In this document: one piece after another, positions 44,297 to 51,782 of the stretch
How the letters are laid out: the number at the start of each line of letters is the position of its first letter
How positions within the stretch are numbered: position 1 is the stretch's first letter
DNA from: Micromonospora profundi
GTDB lineage: Bacteria > Actinomycetota > Actinomycetes > Mycobacteriales > Micromonosporaceae
Assembly (NCBI RefSeq): GCF_011927785.1
Contig: NZ_JAATJK010000001.1
Location: 6,869,451-6,933,450 of the forward strand
Reading direction: 5' to 3'
Length of the DNA: 64,000 nucleotides
Notes under the pieces: generated by a model
What the model saw: the letters and a program-made list of their open reading frames with translations, nothing else
What the model was told of the DNA's origin: nothing
Databases searched by the model: none
Program-made: the position numbers and the translations under genes

Positions 44297-47200
44297 TTGC
44301 ACCACGCAAGAAGATTTGCCGCTCTCGGCCTCGTGTCCGTGCTGGCGCTCTCCGCGCCGGTCCCCGCCTCCGCCTCCAGCGCTGTGCCCGGTACGCCGGA
44401 CAGAGCGGGTCTGTCAGCCCGCCCGGCCGTCCCCGGTGCGCCAAACGCCGACCGGTCGGCCACCGTCACACTGATCACCGGTGACCGGGTGACAGTCACC
44501 GGGTCCGCCGCCGCCGTCCGACCGGGCGTCGGCCGAGAGGACGTACGGTTCCTCGTTCGACGCGAGCGCGGTCACCTGTCGGTGACGCCGCAGGACGCCT
44601 TGCCACTGCTGCGCGCGGGCCGGGTCGACCCGCGCCTTTTCGACGTCACCGAGCTGGTCGATGCGGGCTACGACGACGTCCACCGGGACACCCTGCCGCT
44701 GCTCGTCTCGTACGGCTCGGCGGGCACCGCCCGAAGTGCCGCCGGCGCGCTGCCCGGTGCCCGGGTGACCCGCGACCTGCCGGCGATCCGAGGCGCGGCC
44801 CTGAGCACCGGCAAGTCCTCCCTCGGCGCGGTCTGGGCGACGATCACCAGCGGCCCCAGCGCGGCCCGGCTCGGCGCGGCGGGGGGCGTCGAGCGGATCT
44901 GGCTGGACGGTCGCCGTCGGGTGACCCTCGACCACAGCGTGCCGCAGATCGGTGCGCCCGCCGCGTGGGCGGCCGGGCTCACCGGAAAGGGCGTGTCAGT
45001 GGCCGTGCTGGACACCGGCGTCGACGCTACCCATCCGGACCTGGCCGGAAAGGTGGCCGAGGCGCGCAACTTCACCGAGGTCACCGACGGTCGGGACATG
45101 GTCGGCCACGGCACCCACGTGGCCTCGACCATCGCCGGCAGCGGCGCGGCCTCCGACGGCCGGTACCGGGGCGTGGCACCGGACGCGACGCTGCTTGACG
45201 GCAAGGTCTGCGAGGACTCCGGGTGCTCCGAGTCGGCGATCCTCGCCGGGATGCAGTGGGCCGCGGTGGAGAAGAAGGCATCCGTGGTCAACATGAGCCT
45301 CAGCGGCTGGGACACCCCGGAGGTCGACCCGCTGGAGGAGGCGGTGCAGACCCTCACCGCGCAGGCCGGCACGCTCTTCGTCACCGCCGCTGGCAACGAC
45401 GGCGCGGACGGCTCGGTCGGCTCCCCGGCCAGCGCGGACGCCGCGCTGGCGGTGGGCGCGGTGGACCGCGACGACGAGCTCGCCGACTTCTCCAGCCGGG
45501 GCCCTCGCGTCGGGGACGACGCGCTCAAGCCGGACATCACCGCGCCGGGCGTCGAGATCGTCGCCGCGCGGGCCGCAAACGGCGTGATCGGCGACCCGGT
45601 GGGGGAGCGCTACGTCGCGATCTCCGGCACCTCAATGGCAACCCCGCACGTGGCCGGGTCGGCGGCGCTGCTGGCCCAGCGGCATCCGGGCTGGCGGGCC
45701 GATCGGCTCAAGGCGACACTGATGGCCGCCGCCAAGCCGCACCCGACGCAGACCGCCTACCAGCAGGGCGCCGGTCGGGTCGACGTCGCTCACGCGATCA
45801 CCCAACTGGTCAGCACCGACCCGGTGAGCGTTTCGTTCGGGCGCGCCCTCTGGCCGCATGGCGACGACGCCCCGATCACCCGCACTGTGACGTGGCGCAA
45901 CGACGGTCCCGACCCGGTCATCCTGGACCTGAGCGTCGAGGGCGCGGGCCCCGACGGGCGGGCGCTTCCGGCCGGCATGTTCCAGCTCGGCACGAACCAG
46001 CTCACAGTGCCGGCGGGCGGCACCGCCGCGACCACCGTCACAGCTGACACGCGGCTCGGCGACGTCGACGGCTACTGGACCGGCCGGGTCGTGGCCCGCT
46101 CCGGGTCGACGGTCGCTGTCACGCCGCTGGCCGTGCACCGGGAGGTGGAGAGCTACACGCTGACGGTGGAGCACCTGAACCGCGCCGGTGAGCGAACGGC
46201 GGGCCACTCCACGACCCTGGTCGGGCTTGGGGGCTTCGGCTTCTGGGACGTCTACGGCACCGACGGCGTGGCCACGGTACGACTGCCCAAGGGGCGCTAC
46301 GGCCTGAGCAGCCTGATCTTCGAAGGCGAACCGGACGGCGAGCCGGCAGGGCTGTCCATGCTGGCGCAGCCCGAGCTGACAGTGGAGCGTGATACGCGGA
46401 TCACCATCGACGCCCGCCGGACGAAGCCGGTCCGAACGACAATCCCGGAACGGGGCGCCACCCCGGAGCTGATCGATGTCAGCTCGGTCTTCAGCGCCGA
46501 CGACGGCAGCGTGTACGGCATCGGGATCTGGACGGACACCTTCACCGGCCTGACCACCGGCCAGATCGGCAAGCCGGTCTCCGCGGCCCGGTTCGTGGCC
46601 ACCGTCAGCAGCCAATGGATCAGGCCGGGCACAGCGCCCAGCCCGTACCTGTACGCGCTTGCCGAAGCGGTCCCGGGCCGGATGCCCACCGGCTTCGTCC
46701 GGAACTACGCGCGGCGGGACCTGGCCACAGTCGTGCACCGGTTCCGGGGCGGCTACCCGGGGCTGGAGGCCGAACGGTTGGTGTTCGCCGAGCTGGGTTA
46801 CAACACCGGCAGTTCTGCGCTGGCCCTACCCACTCCCGTGCCCGGTCAGCGGGTCGAGCACTACAACACCAGGGGCGTGAAGTGGGAGTCCGAAATCGGC
46901 TTCGGCACGCGGGACGAGGACGGCTGGCTGAACCTGAAGGCGCTGCTCTCCTCCACACCCACCGCGTACCGGGCCGGACGGACCGTCGGAGAGGACTGGA
47001 ACCAGGCGCCGTACGGGCCGTCGTTCCCGGCCCCGCGCTGGCCCGAGCAGAGCGTCACCAGGACCGGTGACACCATCCTGGTCTGGCTGCCGATGTTCAG
47101 TGACGCCGCCGGGCATGCGGGCGGGTCGCTCGCCGACACCGAGCGGACCGCGCTCTGGCGCAACGGGAAGCTCGTCGGCGAGAGCGAGTACGCCGGCTAC

Positions 47201-47662
47201 GGCGAGTTCGCAGTGCCGCCGGGCGCGGCGGACTACCGGCTCAGCACGTCGGCTACGCGCAGCTTCACCGATCTGAGCACCGCTGTGGAGTCCAGTTGGA
47301 CCTTCCGGTCGCGGCACGCCGCTGGCGACGTGCCGGTCCGGTTGCCTCTGATGGCGGTGCGCTTCGCGCCGCCGCTGCGGGTCGACAACAGCGCTCCGGC
47401 CGGGCGGAGCTTCGTCGTCCCGGTGCGGGTGGAGCCGCAGCCCGGCGCGCCGGCCGCCCGGGTGCAGAAGCTGACAGTCGACATCTCCTACGACGGGGGC
47501 AAGACCTGGCATGCCGCCCAGGTCCGCAAGGGCGGGCACGGCTGGACGGCCACCGTCCGGCACCCGGCCGGGCCCGGTTACGCGTCCCTGCGGGCCACCG
47601 CCCGGGACGCCGCCGGCAACACGGTGACCCAACGGATCATCCAGGCGTACCGGCTGCGCTGA
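44297..47662 (+). CDS. Large secreted subtilisin-like (S8) serine protease
   Basis: 1121 residues from a TTG with GAGGAGG upstream. Signal peptide (about 1-27, LVSVLALSAPVPASAS). The S8 catalytic domain carries Asp239 (VAVLDTGVD), His271 (GHGTHVA), oxyanion Asn in TAAGNDGADG, and Ser446 (GTSMATPHVAG). About 600 residues follow with beta-rich repeats and no recognised named domain, ending in a FN3/Big-like part (DISYDGGKTWHAAQV). A prodomain lies between the signal and the catalytic core. It is exported and probably self-processed. No sortase or membrane anchor at the C-terminus. Confidence 0.92.
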   Translation: MHHARRFAALGLVSVLALSAPVPASASSAVPGTPDRAGLSARPAVPGAPNADRSATVTLITGDRVTVTGSAAAVRPGVGREDVRFLVRRERGHLSVTPQDALPLLRAGRVDPRLFDVTELVDAGYDDVHRDTLPLLVSYGSAGTARSAAGALPGARVTRDLPAIRGAALSTGKSSLGAVWATITSGPSAARLGAAGGVERIWLDGRRRVTLDHSVPQIGAPAAWAAGLTGKGVSVAVLDTGVDATHPDLAGKVAEARNFTEVTDGRDMVGHGTHVASTIAGSGAASDGRYRGVAPDATLLDGKVCEDSGCSESAILAGMQWAAVEKKASVVNMSLSGWDTPEVDPLEEAVQTLTAQAGTLFVTAAGNDGADGSVGSPASADAALAVGAVDRDDELADFSSRGPRVGDDALKPDITAPGVEIVAARAANGVIGDPVGERYVAISGTSMATPHVAGSAALLAQRHPGWRADRLKATLMAAAKPHPTQTAYQQGAGRVDVAHAITQLVSTDPVSVSFGRALWPHGDDAPITRTVTWRNDGPDPVILDLSVEGAGPDGRALPAGMFQLGTNQLTVPAGGTAATTVTADTRLGDVDGYWTGRVVARSGSTVAVTPLAVHREVESYTLTVEHLNRAGERTAGHSTTLVGLGGFGFWDVYGTDGVATVRLPKGRYGLSSLIFEGEPDGEPAGLSMLAQPELTVERDTRITIDARRTKPVRTTIPERGATPELIDVSSVFSADDGSVYGIGIWTDTFTGLTTGQIGKPVSAARFVATVSSQWIRPGTAPSPYLYALAEAVPGRMPTGFVRNYARRDLATVVHRFRGGYPGLEAERLVFAELGYNTGSSALALPTPVPGQRVEHYNTRGVKWESEIGFGTRDEDGWLNLKALLSSTPTAYRAGRTVGEDWNQAPYGPSFPAPRWPEQSVTRTGDTILVWLPMFSDAAGHAGGSLADTERTALWRNGKLVGESEYAGYGEFAVPPGAADYRLSTSATRSFTDLSTAVESSWTFRSRHAAGDVPVRLPLMAVRFAPPLRVDNSAPAGRSFVVPVRVEPQPGAPAARVQKLTVDISYDGGKTWHAAQVRKGGHGWTATVRHPAGPGYASLRATARDAAGNTVTQRIIQAYRLR

Positions 47663-47672
47663 CGCGTACCCT

Positions 47673-47707
47673 CGCCGGGTCCGTGGTCGTGGGCCACGGA
47701 CCCGGCG
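47673..47707. terminator. Strong bidirectional terminator
   Basis: CGCCGGGTCCGTGG (47673-47686) pairs perfectly with 47694-47707, and the flanks GTACCC/GGGTAC extend the pairing. It lies between the convergent protease and dapD genes. Confidence 0.75.
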
Positions 47708-47713
47708 GGTACG

Positions 47714-48673
47714 TCAGTCGTTGGCGTGCAGGGCGGCGTTGAGCTCGATGCCCCGGCCGGTGCGCGGGCGGGCCTCCAGCGCGCCGGTCACCGAGTTGCG
47801 CCAGAACAGCAGCCCGTCGACGCCGGACAGCTCGCGGGCCTTCACCACCCGGCCGTCCGGCAGAGTGATCTTGGACGCGGCCGTGATGTAGCAGCCCGCC
47901 TCCACCACGCAGTCGTCGCCGAGGGAGATGCCGACGCCGGCGTTCGCGCCGATCAGGCTCCGCTCGCCGATGCTCACCTTGTCGGTGCCGCCACCGGAGA
48001 GCGTGCCCATGATCGAGGCGCCACCTCCGACGTCGGAGCCGTCGCCGACCAGCACGCCCTGCACGATCCGGCCCTCCACCATCGAGGTGCCCACGGTGCC
48101 GGCGTTGAAGTTGACGAAGCCCTCGTGCATCACTGTGGTGCCGGCGGCCAGGTGCGCACCGAGCCGGACCCGGTCCGCGTCGGCGATCCGCACCCCGGAG
48201 GGCACCACGTAGTCGGTCATCCGGGGGAACTTGTCCACCCCGTACACCGCCAGGTGGCGACCGGCGGCCCGCTCGATCACCCGCAGCTCGTCCACCCGCT
48301 CCGGCGGGCACGGCCCGGCGGACGTCCAGGCTACGTTCGCCAGCTTGCCGAAGATGCCGTCGAGGTTGAGCTGGTTGGGTCGCACGAGGCGGTGGGACAG
48401 CAGGTGCAACCGGAGGTACGCGTCGGGGGCGTCCTTGATCGGGTCGTCCAGCGAGCCGATCACGGTGACCACCTGCACGGTACGCAGACCGGGCAGCGGG
48501 CGGTCCCCGAGCGCTGCCGGGGGCAGGTCGAGCACGTCCGACTGGTCCTCACCGGCGACCAGCGGCAGCTCACCCAGGCCCAGCTTGCCGGTCGGGTACC
48601 AGGTGTCGAGCACCTGCTCGTCTGCTGTCACCGTGGCCAGGCCGATGCCCCAGGCGGAATCTGCGGACGTCAC
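47714..48673 (-). CDS. dapD: Tetrahydrodipicolinate N-succinyltransferase
   Basis: 319 residues, the actinobacterial DapD length. N-terminal domain WGIGLATVTADEQVLDTWYP; the left-handed beta-helix has HLAAGTTVMHEGFVNFNAGTVG, MVEGRIVQGVLVGDGSDVGGGASIMGTLSGGG and NAGVGISLGDDC. It succinylates tetrahydrodipicolinate, the step before DapC. GTG start with GAGGTG upstream. Divergent from dapE. Confidence 0.95.
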   Translation of the reverse strand: MTSADSAWGIGLATVTADEQVLDTWYPTGKLGLGELPLVAGEDQSDVLDLPPAALGDRPLPGLRTVQVVTVIGSLDDPIKDAPDAYLRLHLLSHRLVRPNQLNLDGIFGKLANVAWTSAGPCPPERVDELRVIERAAGRHLAVYGVDKFPRMTDYVVPSGVRIADADRVRLGAHLAAGTTVMHEGFVNFNAGTVGTSMVEGRIVQGVLVGDGSDVGGGASIMGTLSGGGTDKVSIGERSLIGANAGVGISLGDDCVVEAGCYITAASKITLPDGRVVKARELSGVDGLLFWRNSVTGALEARPRTGRGIELNAALHAND

Positions 48674-48795
48674 TGTTTCACCTCTCGGTCGCGGCCGGGT
48701 CGGCCTCTGCGCACGACTGCTGGGCGCTCACGCTCGCCTCGGTGGCCCGTAAGCTCGCTCTTCGCGCCGACAGACCTGAAGGTACCGTGCGAACC

Positions 48796-49869
48796 ATGGA
48801 GAACCCGCTGACCCCCGAGGTCCTCGCCGATCCGGTGCAGCTGACCCGGGTACTGGTCGACATCGAGTCCGTGTCCCTCAACGAGAAGGCGATCGCCGAC
48901 TTCGTCGAAGAGGTGCTGCGGGGCGTACCGCACCTGTCCACCCACCGGCACGGCAACACCGTGATGGCGCGTACCGACCTCGGTCGATCGCAGCGCATCG
49001 TGCTGGCCGGCCACCTGGACACGGTGCCGCTGAACAACAACTTCCCGTCGACGATGCGCGGCGACCTGATGTACGGCTGCGGCACCTCCGACATGAAGTC
49101 CGGCGTCGCGTACGCGCTGCACCTGGCCGTGACGCTGCCCGAACCGCGCTACGACGTGACGTACTTCTTCTACGAGGCCGAGGAGATCGAGTCCCGGTAC
49201 AACGGGCTGAACCTCGTCGCCCAGGCGTTCCCCGAGTGGCTGGAGGCGGACTTCGCGGTGCTGCTGGAGCCGACGTACGGGATCGTCGAGGCGGGCTGCC
49301 AGGGCACCATGCGTTCGGTGGTCACCACGACCGGCGTACGCGCCCACTCGGCGCGCTCCTGGCACGGGGTGAACGCCATCCACGCCGCCGCCGAGGTGTT
49401 GCAGCGGCTCCAGGCGTACGAGGCGCGTCGGGTCACCATCGACGGTTGCGACTATCGCGAGGGCATGAACGCGGTGCGGATCAAGGGCGGGGTGGCCGGC
49501 AACGTGGTGCCGGACCGCTGCGAGATCGAGGTCAACTACCGGTTCGCGCCGGATCGCACTCCGGCCGAGGCGGAGGCGCACCTGCGTGAGGTCTTCGCCG
49601 GCTTCGAGCTGACAGTCACCGACACGGCACCCGGTGCCCTGCCCGGGTTGGACGCGGCCCCGGCGAAGGAGTTCCTGGCCGCTGTCGGTGCGGCGCCGAT
49701 CGGCAAACTCGGCTGGACGGACGTGGCGCGGTTCGCGGCCATGGGGATCCCCGCGCTGAACTTCGGCCCCGGCGATCCCAACCTCGCCCACCACCCGGAC
49801 GAGCATGTCGAGATCAGCAAGATCCGCGACGGTGCCGCGACACTGCACCGCTGGCTCGCCTCGGCCTGA
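48796..49869 (+). CDS. dapE: Succinyl-diaminopimelate desuccinylase
   Basis: 357 residues, M20 peptidase. Metal and catalytic segments: LAGHLDTVPLNNN, GTSDMKSGVA, YEAEEIES, and the late HHPDEHVEIS; a dimerisation domain lies between. It removes succinate from N-succinyl-LL-diaminopimelate, the step after DapC. ATG at MENPLTPEV; an in-frame GTG three codons earlier is possible. Faces dapD across 122 bases. Confidence 0.93.
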   Translation: MENPLTPEVLADPVQLTRVLVDIESVSLNEKAIADFVEEVLRGVPHLSTHRHGNTVMARTDLGRSQRIVLAGHLDTVPLNNNFPSTMRGDLMYGCGTSDMKSGVAYALHLAVTLPEPRYDVTYFFYEAEEIESRYNGLNLVAQAFPEWLEADFAVLLEPTYGIVEAGCQGTMRSVVTTTGVRAHSARSWHGVNAIHAAAEVLQRLQAYEARRVTIDGCDYREGMNAVRIKGGVAGNVVPDRCEIEVNYRFAPDRTPAEAEAHLREVFAGFELTVTDTAPGALPGLDAAPAKEFLAAVGAAPIGKLGWTDVARFAAMGIPALNFGPGDPNLAHHPDEHVEISKIRDGAATLHRWLASA

Positions 49870-49888
49870 CCGGGTACCCGCTCCCGGT

Positions 49889-49943
49889 GATCAAGAGGTT
49901 CGCGTCAGCCTGGCCCGTTGTCGGCGGCGCGAACCTCTTGATC
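49889..49943. repeat. Palindromic element (family A), downstream of dapE
   Basis: Perfect 16-bp arms, GATCAAGAGGTTCGCG at 49889-49904 and its complement at 49928-49943, start 20 bases after the dapE stop. It probably acts as a terminator for dapE and overlaps the 3' end of the small minus-strand ORF. Confidence 0.8.
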
Positions 49944-50069
49944 GGCTCCGGTGGTGGCGGGCGACAGGACAGGGTCCAGCTGACGGGCGCGGCGACGCTC
50001 GGCCACCACGTCTCGGATCCGTCGCTGCATCTGCCGACGGATCCGGATCATCTCGCTGTTGCTGATCAC
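49905..50069 (-). CDS. Small basic protein (54 residues) with a strong ribosome-binding site
   Basis: GTG at 50069 is preceded by GGGGGAGGAGA at about 5 bases. The first 30 residues form a very basic helix (MIRIRRQMQRRIRDVVAERR), then a flexible Pro/Thr end. The last ten residues are encoded by the palindromic element, and the stop lies in its loop. A GCATAC inverted repeat lies 32 bases upstream. No family recognised; it could bind nucleic acid. Confidence 0.5.
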   Translation of the reverse strand: MISNSEMIRIRRQMQRRIRDVVAERRRARQLDPVLSPATTGADQEVRAADNGPG

Positions 50070-50100
50070 GCTGTCTCCTCCCCCGAAGGCGCGCGCCGGG

Positions 50101-50115
50101 GCATACCCGGTATGT
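50101..50115. promoter_or_regulatory. Inverted repeat GCATAC-CCG-GTATGT
   Basis: The same architecture as 44222-44238, one mismatch between arms. It sits between the minus-strand small ORF (32 bases to its start) and the LOG gene, in an AT-rich stretch. Confidence 0.45.
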
Positions 50116-50211
50116 GAATAGTAAGACGTGCGGGGAAGTCAAATAGTTGCCCATGATCGAGAAGTTTTTCTCGGCGTCCCCGCCCCGCGTACCGGGCGGG
50201 TGCGGCTCCAC

Positions 50212-50217
50212 TACGGT
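50212..50217 (+). promoter_or_regulatory. -10 element (TACGGT) for a leaderless LOG gene
   Basis: TACGGT ends 6 bases before the ATG with no ribosome-binding site between. Confidence 0.4.
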
Positions 50218-50223
50218 TGCTGC

Positions 50224-51105
50224 ATGAGCCAGAGCAAGGGGCGGGAGGCCGGCCGCGGTCCAGGTCAGGAGCGGCACCGGGGTGCGGTGACGCTACGTCG
50301 AGGGGCGATTCCGACGAGCACCGCCGATCAGCGGCTGCTGGATTCGCGCAGCCGGGGCGACTGGAAGACCAGGGACGCCTGGCGTGCGCTGCGCATCCTC
50401 TCCGAGTTCGTCGAGGGTTTCGACACCCTCGCCGACCTGCCGCCGGCGGTGAGCGTCTTCGGCTCCGCGCGCAGCAGCCCCGACAGCGCCGAATGCCAGC
50501 TCGCCGAGGAGGTGGGTGCCGCGCTGGCCCGCGCCGGCTACGCGGTGATCACCGGGGGTGGGCCGGGCGTGATGGAGGCCGCCAACCGGGGCGCCAGCGA
50601 GGCCGGCGGCCTCTCCGTGGGGCTCGGCATCGAGCTGCCGTTCGAGCAGGGCCTCAACGACTGGGTCGACCTGGCCATCGACTTCCGTTACTTCTTCGCC
50701 CGCAAGACGATGTTCGTCAAGTACGCCCAGGCGTTCGTCGTGCTGCCCGGCGGCTTCGGCACCATGGACGAGCTGTTCGAGGCGCTCACCCTGGTGCAGA
50801 CCGGCAAGGTCACCCGGTTCCCGGTCGTGCTGATGGGCGTCGCCTACTGGCAGGGCCTGATCGACTGGCTGCGCGACACCATGGCGGCCGACGGCAAGAT
50901 CGGGCCGGTCGACCTGGACCTGATCTGCCTCACCGACGACGTCAACGCGGCGGTACGGCACATCGTCGAGGCCGAGGCGGCGCTCTCGGTGGAGCAGGAG
51001 GCGGTCCGCGAGGAGGCCGTCGCGCGTACCGGCGCCGACCAGCAGGCTGCCGCCGCGCAGTCGCCCGCCGCACAGTCCACCGCCGACGAGGCCGAGGAGG
51101 GTTGA
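50224..51105 (+). CDS. LOG-family protein (TIGR00730 type), long form
   Basis: 293 residues. The Rossmann-like LOG core (about 75-255) has AVITGGGPGVMEAANRGASEAGG, YFFARKTMFVKYAQAFVVLPGGFGTMDELFEAL. The PGGxGTxxE motif is the LOG signature; such proteins hydrolyse cytokinin-like ribosyl-monophosphates or other nucleotides. The N-terminal 70 residues and a C-terminal Ala/Gln/Glu-rich tail are extra. The stop overlaps the start of a second LOG gene. Confidence 0.88.
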   Translation: MSQSKGREAGRGPGQERHRGAVTLRRGAIPTSTADQRLLDSRSRGDWKTRDAWRALRILSEFVEGFDTLADLPPAVSVFGSARSSPDSAECQLAEEVGAALARAGYAVITGGGPGVMEAANRGASEAGGLSVGLGIELPFEQGLNDWVDLAIDFRYFFARKTMFVKYAQAFVVLPGGFGTMDELFEALTLVQTGKVTRFPVVLMGVAYWQGLIDWLRDTMAADGKIGPVDLDLICLTDDVNAAVRHIVEAEAALSVEQEAVREEAVARTGADQQAAAAQSPAAQSTADEAEEG

Positions 51106-51650
51106 TGGCGGCCATCTGCGTCTTCTGCGCCTCGTCGCGGACCCTCGACCAGCGCTGGCTGGACCTCGCCACAGAGACCGGCGCGGAGCTGGCCCGGCGC
51201 GGCCACACGCTTGTCAGCGGCGGCGGCCGTGTCGGCATGATGGGCGCCCTGGTCGACGGTGCCCGCGCCGCCGGAGGGCGCACCGTGGGCGTGATCCCGC
51301 AGGCACTCGTCGATCTGGAGGTCGCCGACCTGGCCTCGGACGAGCTGCTGGTGACCGACTCGATGGCCAGCCGCAAGACCGTCATGATCGACAAGTCGGA
51401 CGCGTTCCTGGCCCTGCCCGGCGGGCTGGGCACCATGGACGAGTTGTTCGAGGTGTGGACCACAGCGACCCTCGCCCTGCACCGCAAGCCGATGGTGCTC
51501 GTCGACACGGACGGCTTCTACGGCCCGCTACTGGCCTGGCTCGACGCGATCACCGACCAGCAGTTCCTCAAGCCCGGTGGCCGCGACCTCCTGACCGTGA
51601 CCCCCACCGTCCCGGAAGCCCTGAACACCCTCGAAGCGCACCTGATCTGA
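51105..51650 (+). CDS. LOG-family protein (cytokinin riboside 5'-monophosphate phosphoribohydrolase-like)
   Basis: 181 residues, the short LOG type. It has ICVFCASSRTLDQRW, TLVSGGGRVGMMGALVDGA, DSMASRKTVMIDKSDAFLALPGGLGTMDELFEVWT with the Arg/Glu active-site elements. It probably cleaves the N-glycosidic bond of a nucleoside monophosphate. ATG overlaps the preceding stop (TGATG). The tandem pair is common in actinobacteria near dapE. Confidence 0.9.
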   Translation: MAAICVFCASSRTLDQRWLDLATETGAELARRGHTLVSGGGRVGMMGALVDGARAAGGRTVGVIPQALVDLEVADLASDELLVTDSMASRKTVMIDKSDAFLALPGGLGTMDELFEVWTTATLALHRKPMVLVDTDGFYGPLLAWLDAITDQQFLKPGGRDLLTVTPTVPEALNTLEAHLI

Positions 51651-51671
51651 CCTCGCCCCGCCCTTCGCTCC

Positions 51672-51732
51672 GGCGATCATGAGGTTGGCCGCGCCGTTGT
51701 CGGCGTGTCGCTCCGCTAACTTCATGATCGCC
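51672..51732. repeat. Palindromic element (family A), downstream of the LOG pair
   Basis: GGCGATCATGAGGTTGGC (51672-51689) pairs with 51715-51732 at 16 of 18 positions. It starts 22 bases after the LOG stop. The core matches the copy inside alkA. Confidence 0.8.
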
Positions 51733-51782
51733 GGTAGTAGGTGGGGTGGGTGGGTGTCGTATGGGCGTGATGGGATGAGCTG

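Noticed and set aside
49889..51732. Family A palindromes as tRNA-like or attachment sites
   Set aside because: No cloverleaf or CCA end and no integrase nearby; simple inverted repeats explain them.
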